A stretch of DNA of 64,000 nucleotides. Source: Sulfuricella sp. GTDB taxonomy: Bacteria; Pseudomonadota; Gammaproteobacteria; Burkholderiales; Sulfuricellaceae. The position numbers and the translations under genes are program-made. Below the pieces are notes generated by a model. That model was not told the DNA's origin. It ran no database searches and saw only the letters and a list, made by a program, of their open reading frames with translations. The stretch covers positions 1 through 64,000 of the forward strand of contig JAGXQV010000024.1 of assembly GCA_018336195.1 (NCBI GenBank), written 5' to 3'. Below, in pieces: positions 51,586 to 61,312 of this stretch; the first letter of the stretch is position 1, and each line of letters starts with the position of its first letter.

Positions 51586-52671
51586 TTACTCGTGGCAATT
51601 CAGCACGGTATAGCCGTGTTTCTTGACTAGTTCGTCACGCTCGGCCGCCTTGAGGTCTTCACGCACCATCTCAGCCACCAACTCGTCGAAGGTGATTTTG
51701 GGCGTCCATCCCAGTTTGGTTTCGGCATTGCTCGGGTCACCTAACAGAGTTTCCACTTCTGTGGGCCGGAAGTAACGAGGGTCGACCGCCACGATACATT
51801 TGCCGGAATGGTCATAGCCTTTCTCGTCCACGCCGCTACCCTCCCAGCGTATCGCCATGCCAAGCTCCTTGGCGGCGGCATTGACGAAGTCGCGCACGCT
51901 GTATTGTACGCCGGTGGCGATGACGAAGTCCTCGGGCTGCTCCTGCTGCAACATCAGCCACTGCATTTCCACGTAATCCTTGGCATGCCCCCAATCGCGC
52001 TTGGCATCGAGGTTGCCGAGATAAAGGCAATCCTGCAATGCCAGCTTGATGCGCGCCAGCGCCCGAGTGATTTTGCGGGTGACAAAAGTTTCCCCGCGTA
52101 TCGGCGACTCATGATTGAACAAGATGCCGTTGCAGGCATACATGCCGTAGGCCTCGCGGTAATTCACTGTAATCCAGTAAGCGTAAAGCTTGGCGACCGC
52201 ATAAGGGGAGCGCGGATAAAACGGCGTGGTTTCCTTTTGCGGAGTTTCCTGTACCAAGCCGAAAAGTTCGGAAGTGGATGCCTGATAAAAACGGGTTTTC
52301 TTTTCCAGGCCGAGGATGCGGATTGCCTCCAGCACGCGCAGTGCCCCCAATGCATCGGAATTGGCGGTGTATTCGGGCTCCTCGAACGAAACCGCGACAT
52401 GGCTTTGCGCCGCCAGATTGTAGATTTCGTCGGGCTGGACCTGCTGGATGATGCGGATCAGACTGCTGGAATCGGTCATGTCGCCATGATGCAGAACGAA
52501 ATGGCGATCCTTTTCGTGTGGGTCCTGATAAAGATGGTCAATCCGGTCAGTATTAAACAGGGAAGTGCGGCGTTTCAGGCCATGGACCTCGTAGCCCTTG
52601 TTCAATAGAAACTCGGCCAGATAAGCGCCATCCTGTCCGGTGATACCGGTTATAAGTGCAATTTTATTCAT
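51586..52671 (-). CDS. gmd: GDP-mannose 4,6-dehydratase
   Basis: Gmd makes GDP-4-keto-6-deoxy-D-mannose from GDP-mannose, the first step to GDP-fucose or GDP-rhamnose. The 361-residue length is typical. Motifs are [50 protein letters not shown] with the catalytic Thr/Ser-Glu, and [14 protein letters not shown] with Tyr and Lys. Its partner fcl starts seven bases after the stop. The upstream neighbour is a large membrane protein gene (33 bases between coding regions), so gmd may belong to the same minus-strand transcript. Confidence 0.96.
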   Translation of the reverse strand: MNKIALITGITGQDGAYLAEFLLNKGYEVHGLKRRTSLFNTDRIDHLYQDPHEKDRHFVLHHGDMTDSSSLIRIIQQVQPDEIYNLAAQSHVAVSFEEPEYTANSDALGALRVLEAIRILGLEKKTRFYQASTSELFGLVQETPQKETTPFYPRSPYAVAKLYAYWITVNYREAYGMYACNGILFNHESPIRGETFVTRKITRALARIKLALQDCLYLGNLDAKRDWGHAKDYVEMQWLMLQQEQPEDFVIATGVQYSVRDFVNAAAKELGMAIRWEGSGVDEKGYDHSGKCIVAVDPRYFRPTEVETLLGDPSNAETKLGWTPKITFDELVAEMVREDLKAAERDELVKKHGYTVLNCHE

Positions 52672-52703
52672 ATGTTACGTCCCTGCGATGAATCGACATC
52701 GAG

Positions 52704-55505
52704 TCACGACTTCTCAGATTCATGCTGTTCAATTTTAAAAACCCTGAAATTCAGGATACGGTGATCGCCGGGAACCGGCAGATTATCGCTTTCCACATGG
52801 AGGAGGTAAGTTTGGTCACTTTGATCCGCTTGCCCCGCTGGAAGTGTAACTTTTACCGTTTGCCGCCCCTGCAACGTTGCTGAACCGACTTTTTTTCCAT
52901 TATTGTCCAGCACATCGAGAAGTAGCGATTTCCCCGCCAAGCTGGGCCCAGGTTCCATGTCGAGAGTCACAACACTTGGTTCCGCCCCCACACCGAAAAG
53001 CTTGATCTCCGCATCGTTTGCTACCCACCGGAAACTTTCACCGGCAAAGCGCTCGAAATTGTACCAGCCATTTCCCAGAAACAGCATGGCAGGCCGAAAG
53101 GAGCCGCGCCTAAATAAATAGGCTGTAGTCTGCTGCGGCGTCACATCAGGGTTTGCCGCCAACGAGGCGAATACTTTTTTATCGAATCGTTCCGGCGATA
53201 CACCAACGTTGGAAATCCGGTAATTCAATTTTCTAGGTTCAATCGGCGAAATGATTCTGCCGACCAGCTCATTCGAAAGAGTTACGGGACTACGCACTTC
53301 GCCCAAAGCACCGAGGTCTACCCAGTGGCAGGCATAGCCGGAAACCCAATAACCCCCAATCTTCTTTCCGCCAGCATCGTTGAGATGCAGGGTGATAGGT
53401 CGGTAATCCAGGCTAGGGCCAGGTTCAGCACAAAAATGCAAATATCTACCCTGCTCATCGCGGCGATCAATAGCGATGCTGACGCCCCCAATCCGCAAAT
53501 CGGACACCCAGCGAAAAGGCGACCGAGAAGGATACTCGGATGTTCCCTCCACCAACTCCGGCTCCCAATAGGCTGCCACATGAATCAGATTATGATCCGG
53601 CGCCTTAATCAGGCGAAACAACGAAGCGCGCCAGATTGGCAGAGACATTTCCGGTTCCGTCACGACATCTTCGACCCCTTCCATCCGCAACAGATACAGC
53701 GCCCGAGTCATATCCGATTCGACATGTAATCCACGAGAGGAAATTGTTTGCCGCAGCACATCCCCATGGTCTGCCCGGGGAATATCGATGAACGTATGCG
53801 CCAAAATCTCCGGCTGGATTTGCAGAACTTCCAAATAGCGCTGGTAATCCTGGTTATAGGGTCGTTTCGCGAGCGCCCAGCCGCCAATACCGTCATTGAT
53901 GAGGTTGGCGCCGACCCACACCATAACAAGCGCCCCGGCGGCATAACCAAGTATCTTCGACTTGCCCCGCACCAATGCCACGCATCCATAAGCCAACGCA
54001 AGAACACCAACAAAACTGTTTATATATAGAAACTTATAAAAATAATACGAGTCTGCGACGATAAAGCGCATCGCCGGAAACAGCAGCAACCATACTCCCA
54101 GCCAGATCGTGAAAAATGTCTGTCCATCCCGAGCGATCCGGTAGAATCCAAAGCAAGTCAGGACAATCAGGGCAGCGGCCAGCAACGCCGAAACCGCTAC
54201 GACGATGTCGCTCTGAAGCAACTGGTGAAGATAGCCACCCGAACCACTGGCCAGGGAAGACGGCCAGATCCCCCAATACTGGAACAGGCCCACGTAATTG
54301 AAAATCGTCCCCCAACTTCTGAACTGGGACAAGGCGCGCACCCTGACCGGTTCAAACAACTGCCAAGCAAACACCGCAAATATCGCTGCAGCCAGAAAAC
54401 CCAACAGAGATACCGCAGCGATTTTCCGCACATCCCATGTTTGGGTAGCATCTTTCCGAAACTGGTTCTTTAGTCGTCCCCAATAACCATAGCGCACCAT
54501 GACGAGCCGATGAAAAGCATAGACGGTCAAGGGCAACACCAGATAAGGCAGGGGATAAGGATAGGTATTGACTAGGAACAACAGCCACATCGCCATGAGC
54601 GATGCCCATGACCAGCGCCATTCTCCGGCGTCCACCCATTTCAGCACCGCAAGCAAGAGAAATGGGGCAAAGCTGTTGTAGATCAGCGACCCTTCGTGAC
54701 CGTTAAAATAGGACGTCAGATAAAAATTTGAAAGCACTGCGGCACATGCGGCAAATGCCGCCCACTTCCTAGACAACCCCAACACCGCAATGCCAAGCAA
54801 ATATACACCCTGCGCCATCAGCAACAGATTCAACATGGCCTGAATCAGAAAAGCATCCATGCCATGAACGGAACCCAGCACCACAGACCAAAACGCCATG
54901 CTGCTGTATTGGAACCGGTCAACGCTAGCAATATAACTGTTGGTAAACCACCGGGAATCCCTGAGTTCTGGAACAGCTCCTCCTGTGGTAAGCAAAGAGT
55001 CCATCTGGGCATCCCGTACAATCAACCCCGCATCGATGGAAGGCTTAACTGCCAGTAGCTGCCCGGAAACATAAGCATCCCGCCCATAAAGAGCGTCCAT
55101 GATGTCTTCGTTGCCGGAATGCCAGTAATTTCCCCAGCCAGACATCAGGTACGGCCAAGCAGCCACCACCAAGACCGCGACCAGCATTAATGCCAAAACC
55201 GTCTTGTTCCGGCTGTCGCTTTCGAACAGAATCATCTCCCGCCATGCCCGTTTTCCGGAAAGATGTGGCCATAAATAAACCGTATTAACTGCCAAGACAA
55301 AAGCAAAGGCCGCCAGCACTCCCGATATTGCACCGGAGAAAATAAAATAGGCCGGGAAAAAGACCAGTTGGGCAACGGCGAATCCGGTAACCAACGCAAA
55401 GCTGCGACCGGGAATCGACAGCCTGCGTGCAAGCAGACCCACCACCCCAAACCCGAAGAACAGGGTTACCGACAATGCCGCCAACAGGCTAAAAACTATG
55501 CGCAT
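52704..55505 (-). CDS. Large polytopic membrane protein, GT-C-like, with two repeated beta domains
   Basis: The ATG at 55505 gives 933 residues. The N-terminal 540 residues hold about 11-13 membrane helices with a large loop after helix four (about 130-200). A DALYGRDAY element at 137-145 resembles the acidic loop of GT-C transferases. The C-terminal half is soluble and contains two similar beta domains (about 662-770 and 822-927), each opening with FRWV and carrying EPGPSL and GKKxG. No named family is recognised. Its position between gmd and a flippase-like gene suggests sugar transfer on the periplasmic side or chain modification. Confidence 0.7.
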   Translation of the reverse strand: MRIVFSLLAALSVTLFFGFGVVGLLARRLSIPGRSFALVTGFAVAQLVFFPAYFIFSGAISGVLAAFAFVLAVNTVYLWPHLSGKRAWREMILFESDSRNKTVLALMLVAVLVVAAWPYLMSGWGNYWHSGNEDIMDALYGRDAYVSGQLLAVKPSIDAGLIVRDAQMDSLLTTGGAVPELRDSRWFTNSYIASVDRFQYSSMAFWSVVLGSVHGMDAFLIQAMLNLLLMAQGVYLLGIAVLGLSRKWAAFAACAAVLSNFYLTSYFNGHEGSLIYNSFAPFLLLAVLKWVDAGEWRWSWASLMAMWLLFLVNTYPYPLPYLVLPLTVYAFHRLVMVRYGYWGRLKNQFRKDATQTWDVRKIAAVSLLGFLAAAIFAVFAWQLFEPVRVRALSQFRSWGTIFNYVGLFQYWGIWPSSLASGSGGYLHQLLQSDIVVAVSALLAAALIVLTCFGFYRIARDGQTFFTIWLGVWLLLFPAMRFIVADSYYFYKFLYINSFVGVLALAYGCVALVRGKSKILGYAAGALVMVWVGANLINDGIGGWALAKRPYNQDYQRYLEVLQIQPEILAHTFIDIPRADHGDVLRQTISSRGLHVESDMTRALYLLRMEGVEDVVTEPEMSLPIWRASLFRLIKAPDHNLIHVAAYWEPELVEGTSEYPSRSPFRWVSDLRIGGVSIAIDRRDEQGRYLHFCAEPGPSLDYRPITLHLNDAGGKKIGGYWVSGYACHWVDLGALGEVRSPVTLSNELVGRIISPIEPRKLNYRISNVGVSPERFDKKVFASLAANPDVTPQQTTAYLFRRGSFRPAMLFLGNGWYNFERFAGESFRWVANDAEIKLFGVGAEPSVVTLDMEPGPSLAGKSLLLDVLDNNGKKVGSATLQGRQTVKVTLPAGQADQSDQTYLLHVESDNLPVPGDHRILNFRVFKIEQHESEKS

Positions 55506-55570
55506 ATAAAACCGATCAGGCTCAACAAATCTGCCCGCTTTCCCCAACCCAACTTGATTCGCTATGGCAT

Positions 55571-56545
55571 TCAGGCTGCATATCGGGCCTTCCTGAACCA
55601 GATCGGCAACACCATGACAAACAACGCCGCAAAAGTGAATATCACCCCATCAAAAAGGGAAAAAAGCGTCGCCGCCTCAGGTGAGATACCGGCCAATCCC
55701 AGCAGGAATATGTAACAGGCTTCCCGCGTTCCCAGGCCGCTAACGGAAATAGGCAGCAATGTCACAACCGTTGCAACCGCATAGGCAAACCCGATGTAAA
55801 AAAAACCGATATCCATGCCGAACGCCTTGGCCAGGAAATAGACTTGCCCGATATTCACTACCACCAGTATCAATGAATAGGCCGTCATCACCCCGAATAT
55901 TCGGGAAAACATGGAGGGAAACTCAACGCGAATTTCCGACCAATGATCCGCGACGATTGCGGGAACCCAGCGACGCATAAGCGGCCCCAATTTTTTAGCC
56001 ATTCGCGGAAAAACAAAGCGATATAGCAGAAAAAACGCGGGGATCACCAATCCCAAGGCAATTGCCGCAGCAACGGCCCAGGAATATGCGGAACGGTAAT
56101 AAAAAGCGGAAAAATAAAATATTCCGATACCGCCGGTCACCATCAGGAAAAATGCGTCATAGCCCCGCTCGACCAGTACGATGATAAGGCTGCGGGAGAA
56201 GGGCACGCCGGCACCTTTCAGGAAACCGATCTTGACAACCTCACCGACCCTGCCCGGTGTCACTGCGGCCAGGAATCCGGCTTCTATCGTAAATCTGTAC
56301 AACAAACCCAAAGACACATGATGTCCCTGCCGGGCCAATGCCTTGCCGACGCGAAGTATTCTCAGCGCCATCATGAGGCAGAAGAGCAAGACATAAATCA
56401 TCAAATACCCGGCATGCAACCCCATCACGCTTTGCTGCACCATGCGCCAATCAAGTTGCCATAGAATCCAAGCGAAGAGAGCCACCCCAAGTAAGCGGAT
56501 GCTCCCAGAAATCCAGCGCCGATGTTGTTTTGCATGCCCACTCAT
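55571..56545 (-). CDS. Flippase-like membrane protein (lysylphosphatidylglycerol synthase TM family)
   Basis: The ATG at 56543-56545 overlaps the FemAB-like stop as ATGA, with AGGTGG upstream, so the two are coupled; a GTG at 56554 is an alternative. The 324-residue protein has 7-8 membrane helices. Characteristic parts are ALFAWILWQLDW, RVGKALARQGHH, AAVTPGRVGEVVKIGFLKGAG, LVERGYDAFF and LPISVSGLGTREACYIFLLG, all typical of the LPG-synthase TM/UPF0104 family. Members move lipids or accompany lipid-linked sugars. In this operon it may flip a polyprenol-linked sugar made by the GT2 at 59375-60250. Confidence 0.85.
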   Translation of the reverse strand: MSGHAKQHRRWISGSIRLLGVALFAWILWQLDWRMVQQSVMGLHAGYLMIYVLLFCLMMALRILRVGKALARQGHHVSLGLLYRFTIEAGFLAAVTPGRVGEVVKIGFLKGAGVPFSRSLIIVLVERGYDAFFLMVTGGIGIFYFSAFYYRSAYSWAVAAAIALGLVIPAFFLLYRFVFPRMAKKLGPLMRRWVPAIVADHWSEIRVEFPSMFSRIFGVMTAYSLILVVVNIGQVYFLAKAFGMDIGFFYIGFAYAVATVVTLLPISVSGLGTREACYIFLLGLAGISPEAATLFSLFDGVIFTFAALFVMVLPIWFRKARYAA

Positions 56546-57576
56546 GGAATCCACCTGCGCAACTGTGGCCCCAGGCTACGCTGAAGAAAGCTGGGAAGCC
56601 GACGCCATCCGGAACTGACAAGCGCCCCCGCCGAGCCGCGATAGAAACTCGTTGACCCCGCCCCTTGGCGCACACCATCCTTGTAAGAGCAGTAATTGAG
56701 GGGATAGGCAACCGCCCCCCATTGCCGCTTGAACTTGTAAGTACCTGAACCGAGAGCACTGCGCCCAAAATCAAAAAAACTCGCCCCTTGCTCACAGGCG
56801 GCGCGAAGTGCTTCCCAGTACATCAACATATTGGGATTGCACCCTTGGTAGCCGGGCAGGCTGGAAGCGATAGGGTCCGCCCAAGTGGTGCCGTGCTTAA
56901 TCAGGAGCATCGCTCCGATAACCTTTTCCTTGAGGCGGACGGTAAGAATTTCGGCATCCGCCCCAAACTCCCTGACAATTGCTTCAATAAATCCGGCACC
57001 GTGAACGGGGGTTCCGAGTCGTCCCATATTGGCCGCATAAACATCGTGGAGGGCCCCGCTATCGAGCCGATCCCATTTTACTTCGAGCCCGCTCTTGGTC
57101 GCCTTGCGCACCTGATTGCGGACCTTATCGCCGACACTGCGCCAAAGCATCTCGGAATTTTCGGGAAGCGGGAGGATGAGGGTCACCTCGCTCGACTCTC
57201 CCGGCTCAAAGCCTCGTTGCCTGACTTCAACCCTTCGCAGGCCTTGTTCAGCCAAATAATCGAGAGATGCTGCCAGAATTTCGGCATGGTGGCCTTCTTG
57301 CCCGTGCGCAGGAACGACACCGCCGTAATTGCAATAGGCAACGGACACCGCACGTCCACCTGTACCAGGAAGGCTCGGCATCTTAACCACTGGGAAAAGG
57401 CCAATCCATTCACCGTTTGCATGGGCAGCGAGCATTTTTGTGGAAAGTCCATAAGCCGACTCGACAACCGCTTTCCATTCGAAGCGGTGGCAATATGTTC
57501 CGGTAGCAGCGTTCGCTACGAACGCGTTCCAGGCAGCACAGGAAACGGCATCAAGCTCGGTGATTTGAAGGCCCAT
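56542..57576 (-). CDS. FemAB-like GNAT protein (exopolysaccharide/XrtA-associated type)
   Basis: The 344-residue protein has the two-lobed FemAB/GNAT organisation: an N-terminal WNAFVANAATGTYCHRFEW block, LPLPENSEMLWRSVGDKVRNQVRKA in the middle, GAMLLIKHG, and FFDFGRSALGSGTYKFKRQWGA in the C-terminal lobe. This matches the subgroup often found beside exosortase and exopolysaccharide genes. FemAB relatives transfer aminoacyl or acyl groups; this subgroup's substrate is not established. It starts nine bases after the deacetylase gene stop, and both are common partners. I see no exosortase gene or PEP-CTERM protein in the window. Confidence 0.85.
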   Translation of the reverse strand: MGLQITELDAVSCAAWNAFVANAATGTYCHRFEWKAVVESAYGLSTKMLAAHANGEWIGLFPVVKMPSLPGTGGRAVSVAYCNYGGVVPAHGQEGHHAEILAASLDYLAEQGLRRVEVRQRGFEPGESSEVTLILPLPENSEMLWRSVGDKVRNQVRKATKSGLEVKWDRLDSGALHDVYAANMGRLGTPVHGAGFIEAIVREFGADAEILTVRLKEKVIGAMLLIKHGTTWADPIASSLPGYQGCNPNMLMYWEALRAACEQGASFFDFGRSALGSGTYKFKRQWGAVAYPLNYCSYKDGVRQGAGSTSFYRGSAGALVSSGWRRLPSFLQRSLGPQLRRWIP

Positions 57577-57585
57577 TTTCTCTGG

Positions 57586-58458
57586 TCAGGCGGACGGAGA
57601 TGAAGTGGTAGCGCTGAACTGGGTTGCACGTTCAGCGCTCAACCACTCCTGAATGCTGGAAAACCGGAACGTCATGAATAGTTCACGCAATATCTTCTCG
57701 GTTCGCGCTAGACCGTAATATCTGGCAAACATGAAGGGAATCGCCCCCAGGGTCATCGAAGAAAATATCCTTGGGCACTCCGGATCCAGGTCGTAGGGAT
57801 GCAAATATACCATCCTGGGAACGCCTCTGGATTCGCCTTGCCGAAAGGCCTGCTTGGTGACGAATTTCGGGAAAAGCCTCAGCCAAAGCCCCCCTGCCGC
57901 AGGTATGCGCAGAGATGCCACATCCAAAGTTGTAGCGGGAATCTCCCAGATTTTTCTCCCAGAAATCAACTCTCTAACAAAAGGGAAATCCGGCACACCA
58001 GATTCTTTCAAGCCTGGAAACAAGCTACTGTCATATATCAGTTGTTCAGCCAAAAGCGACTCATAGAAGGATTCCGGTTCTTGCGGGATCGACCACTTTG
58101 GCGCTCGAAACCCCAACACCTTTTTCCCTGAGACATCTTCAATAAGACATACGGACCGGTGAAGATCTTCCCGAAACCGTTGAATATCGGGAAAGCGATG
58201 AACGACGGTGTGGCTGTATGAATGGGACGCCAATTCATGCCCTGTATCAGCAATTTTTCTGGTTACGAGAGGAAAACTCTCGACGAACGCTCCCGTTACA
58301 AAAAATGTTGCTTTTATTCCTCGCTCTTCAAGCAGAGAAAGCAGTCTCTCGACGGTATCATGATCCCTAGCCGGGAACTTTTCCCAACCGCCACCGTACC
58401 GATAACGATAGCCCTCATACCAGTGTTCAACGTCGAAAGTAAGGAAGTGAGAAATCAT
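57586..58458 (-). CDS. Polysaccharide deacetylase with DUF3473 C-terminal region
   Basis: From the ATG at 58458 the protein has 290 residues. The NodB-fold motifs are visible: TFDVEHW for motif one, ELASHSYSHTVVHRF for the metal-binding HxxxH, GFRAPKWS for the Arg-containing motif, and YLHPYDLDPECPR near residue 225. The final region is DUF3473-like. The family removes N- or O-acetyl groups from polysaccharide and is common with FemAB-like proteins in exopolysaccharide loci. No signal peptide is visible, so the enzyme would act in the cytoplasm or on the inner-membrane face. Confidence 0.9.
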   Translation of the reverse strand: MISHFLTFDVEHWYEGYRYRYGGGWEKFPARDHDTVERLLSLLEERGIKATFFVTGAFVESFPLVTRKIADTGHELASHSYSHTVVHRFPDIQRFREDLHRSVCLIEDVSGKKVLGFRAPKWSIPQEPESFYESLLAEQLIYDSSLFPGLKESGVPDFPFVRELISGRKIWEIPATTLDVASLRIPAAGGLWLRLFPKFVTKQAFRQGESRGVPRMVYLHPYDLDPECPRIFSSMTLGAIPFMFARYYGLARTEKILRELFMTFRFSSIQEWLSAERATQFSATTSSPSA

Positions 58459-58570
58459 CCGGCTCACTTAAAAAGTGCAAAAGAATCGCGGTAAATGCGG
58501 GAGGGGGGGCCAATACAAGACAAAAATACATTTAAGCGAGCATTGTTCGACCCTGAAAAATCAGGAGACA

Positions 58571-59326
58571 TTAAATCTTTCGCCAGCGCCCGGCAATAAA
58601 CAGCTTTGGTGTAAACGGCAGCATCTCCAAAAGACGCTCCGCCCGTGATAATGGCCCGTACAACAATCTTTTCAACTGAAATGGCACACGTAAAATCAAG
58701 GACTGCGCGATAAAGAGATACGCTATATTTCCGCCTGAAAACACCAACTCTTCTTCAAACCCAATGGAAAGCTTCGGGCGTAATAACTCGTTGTAGCTAA
58801 TCGCTTCCTCGGTCTCATGAAAGCGATTATCAAGCCGATACCACAGCATTCTCAGCCGATTGAGCCATGTATCTTTATTAGGCTCGACAAATACAAGGTA
58901 GCCCCCGGGTTTTAAAAGCCTATGAACTTCAGTTAGTGTCTCGTCAAGCAGCGGAAGCACATGATGCAATCCGCCAAAAATATAAACCACATCAAAAAGC
59001 GCTTCAGGAAACTCCGTTTTGTGAATGCTGCTTACGACACATTCACACCCCCACTTACCCTTGTAAAGTTCGACATTGGCTGTAGAAATATCCAATCCAG
59101 TAACAGTCGCACCTTGTTGCAGGAGAAACCCCGTCTCGATCCCCGACGCACACATTGCATCCAGCACACTCTTTCCGTCCAAATTGAAAGGGAGCAACTT
59201 ACGCCGAATAAACTCATCACGATATCTTTGGCTTAAGGCATCGCCATGATGTGCCTCATATTCAGAGGCTTCTTCGTCGTATCGCTTACGCTGGAATATT
59301 AGCGATTCGCTTTGTTTAGTTTCCAT
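58571..59326 (-). CDS. SAM-dependent methyltransferase
   Basis: The ATG at 59326 starts a 251-residue protein; TTG six codons upstream is less likely. It has FQRKRYDEEASEYEAHHG typical of the class, SVLDAMCASGIETGFLL as SAM motif one, VTGLDIS and VYIFGGLHHVLPLLDE. A methyltransferase domain covers about 45-150; the rest is helical and may bind the acceptor lipid or sugar. It lies between the polyprenol-type GT2 and the deacetylase in the wbpO-led operon, and uses less biased codons than the sugar-nucleotide genes. Acceptor unknown. Confidence 0.85.
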   Translation of the reverse strand: METKQSESLIFQRKRYDEEASEYEAHHGDALSQRYRDEFIRRKLLPFNLDGKSVLDAMCASGIETGFLLQQGATVTGLDISTANVELYKGKWGCECVVSSIHKTEFPEALFDVVYIFGGLHHVLPLLDETLTEVHRLLKPGGYLVFVEPNKDTWLNRLRMLWYRLDNRFHETEEAISYNELLRPKLSIGFEEELVFSGGNIAYLFIAQSLILRVPFQLKRLLYGPLSRAERLLEMLPFTPKLFIAGRWRKI

Positions 59327-59374
59327 ATCCCAGCCTGTCAGCAATCATAATCAGCATATTCATGTAGGCTATTC

Positions 59375-60250
59375 CTAGGAAATATGCTCGCCACGCCTAA
59401 TAGCGGTTACCTGATCCACCAAAATACCAAACAGGAAAAAAAGAATTGACGCAAGAATGACCATGATGCCTTTCAGACTTGCGGCACCATTCTGCCAATA
59501 ACCAACGCTTACCAACCCGACGCCCAATGCCATGGAAAGCATGCTAACCGGCATAAACACTCTGAGCGGCGCAAATAGGGTCACGATCCGAATAATCAGC
59601 ATGATCGTCTTGAAGCCATCAGCAACCGTCACGGTACTTTTTCCCACGCGCGGTGCAACTTGAATCGGCACGTAATGAACCGTGTATCCACCACGAAACG
59701 CGGCAATGGTGCTGGTTGTCGAGAAGGAAAAACCGTCCGGCATGATGGGGAGAAAACGCAAGGCCATTTCACGGTCCAGTGCGCGAAAACCAGAATTCAG
59801 ATCAGGAATATTCCGGCCGGTAAGATTATTGGCCAACAAACCCAGGAACAACTTGCCCGGTTTGCGCCACATTGGTGAACCCTGGCTACGCCTACGGGCA
59901 CCTACCACCATATCGAAAACTTGTCGATCCGCCAGCAAGCGCCGGATATCCTCAGGATCGTGCTGCCCGTCGGCATCCATAAATATTACGGTCCGCCCAG
60001 TGGCGGCACGTATCCCAGTTTTCAACGAGGCGCCATAGCCGCGGTTGTAAGGATGAACCAGCACCTGCGCACCGGCTTGCCGTGCCGCCTCGCCGGTATT
60101 GTCGGTGGAGCCGTCGTCTATTACCAACACTTCACAGGAACATCCCAGCGTTTGGACGACACGTAGCACATTGGCGACAACCTCCCCCACCACTTCGCCT
60201 TCCTGATATGCCGGAATAATAATGCTGACGGACTCGTTAATTACTTTCAT
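59375..60250 (-). CDS. GT2 glycosyltransferase of the polyprenol-phosphate-sugar synthase type
   Basis: The 291-residue protein has a DPM1/DesB-like GT2 domain (SVSIIIPAYQEGEVVGEV, VLVIDDGSTDNTGE, VHPYNRGYGASLKTGI, IFMDADGQHDPEDI with the DAD metal site) and two C-terminal membrane helices (about 220-275). The family loads a sugar onto a polyprenol phosphate from GDP- or UDP-sugars. It lies ten bases downstream of wbpP in the same operon and upstream of a methyltransferase and flippase-like gene, so it may supply a lipid-linked sugar for periplasmic transfer. Confidence 0.9.
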   Translation of the reverse strand: MKVINESVSIIIPAYQEGEVVGEVVANVLRVVQTLGCSCEVLVIDDGSTDNTGEAARQAGAQVLVHPYNRGYGASLKTGIRAATGRTVIFMDADGQHDPEDIRRLLADRQVFDMVVGARRRSQGSPMWRKPGKLFLGLLANNLTGRNIPDLNSGFRALDREMALRFLPIMPDGFSFSTTSTIAAFRGGYTVHYVPIQVAPRVGKSTVTVADGFKTIMLIIRIVTLFAPLRVFMPVSMLSMALGVGLVSVGYWQNGAASLKGIMVILASILFFLFGILVDQVTAIRRGEHIS

Positions 60251-60260
60251 CTAACCATCC

Positions 60261-61307
60261 TCAAGCCGCTTCGGCCTTTTCTTTTTCCCGCCCGATATAC
60301 CAGGAAGCCGCCTCTACCAACCCTTGTGGTAAGGTGTAAGCTGGCTGGTAGCCCAACAACGACTGAGCTTTACCAATATCCGCCAACGAATGGCGCACGT
60401 CACCAGCGCGAAAATCCCGGTAGATCGGCTCCGCCTGTGGGGCATCGGGGTAAGCAGCCGCCACGTGCTCACCAATTAGCCTGAACAGTTCATTCAATGT
60501 TGCTCGTTGCCCGACTGCAACGTTATAGACTTGGTCAGCAGCCGCATCGTCAGCGCAGGCCGCCAGCAAGTTAGCCTGCACGGCATTTTCGATATAGCAA
60601 AAATCCCGGCTAGTCTCGCCATCGCCATTGATGTACACCGGCTCATTGCGCAACAAGCTGGAAAACCACTTGGGGACAACAGCCGCATAGGCTCCTTTGG
60701 GATCCTGCCGTCGCCCGAAAATATTGAAATAGCGCAGTCCGATGGTCTTGAAACCATAGCATCGGGCAAAAACGTTGGCATAGAGCTCGTTAACGTATTT
60801 GGTTACCGCGTAAGGAGAAAGCGGGTTACCGATCTGCCCTTCCACTTTGGGTAACGCCGGATGATCGCCATAAGTGGAGCTAGATGCCGCGTAGACAAAA
60901 CGCTGAACTCCCGCATCGCGCGCCGCCACCAACATATTGAGAAACCCGGTGATGTTGGTTTCGTTGGTTGCCAAAGGGTCTTCAAGTGAGCGCGGCACAG
61001 AACCAAGAGCCGCCTGGTGCAGAACATAATCCGTTCCATCGCATGCACCACGGCAAGCGTCGAGATTGCGAATATCGCCCTCAACGAAGCGGAAATGCCG
61101 CCATTGCGAATCTGTAACCACACCTTGAACATCTTGAAGATTGCGCCGATGGCCGGTGGCAAAATTATCCAGCCCAACCACTCTCTGATTTAGCTTGAGT
61201 AACGTTTCCAGCAGATTCGAGCCGATGAATCCGGCGACCCCGGTCACCACCCATGTGGCGGGAGTTTGGGCAAGACGAGTTCTTAGTTGCTCGTAGGACT
61301 GCGTCAT
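60261..61307 (-). CDS. wbpP: UDP-N-acetylglucosamine 4-epimerase (WbpP/TviC family)
   Basis: The ATG at 61307 lies five bases after the wbpO stop with AAGG upstream, giving 348 residues. Motifs are [48 protein letters not shown] and [14 protein letters not shown]. The latter two, including the DHPALPK end, are those of the WbpP/TviC 4-epimerase subgroup that acts on N-acetylated UDP-hexoses (UDP-GlcNAc to UDP-GalNAc). Combined with wbpO it can produce UDP-GalNAcA, as in Vi antigen and some Pseudomonas O-antigens. Confidence 0.93.
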   Translation of the reverse strand: MTQSYEQLRTRLAQTPATWVVTGVAGFIGSNLLETLLKLNQRVVGLDNFATGHRRNLQDVQGVVTDSQWRHFRFVEGDIRNLDACRGACDGTDYVLHQAALGSVPRSLEDPLATNETNITGFLNMLVAARDAGVQRFVYAASSSTYGDHPALPKVEGQIGNPLSPYAVTKYVNELYANVFARCYGFKTIGLRYFNIFGRRQDPKGAYAAVVPKWFSSLLRNEPVYINGDGETSRDFCYIENAVQANLLAACADDAAADQVYNVAVGQRATLNELFRLIGEHVAAAYPDAPQAEPIYRDFRAGDVRHSLADIGKAQSLLGYQPAYTLPQGLVEAASWYIGREKEKAEAA

Positions 61308-61312
61308 GCGCC

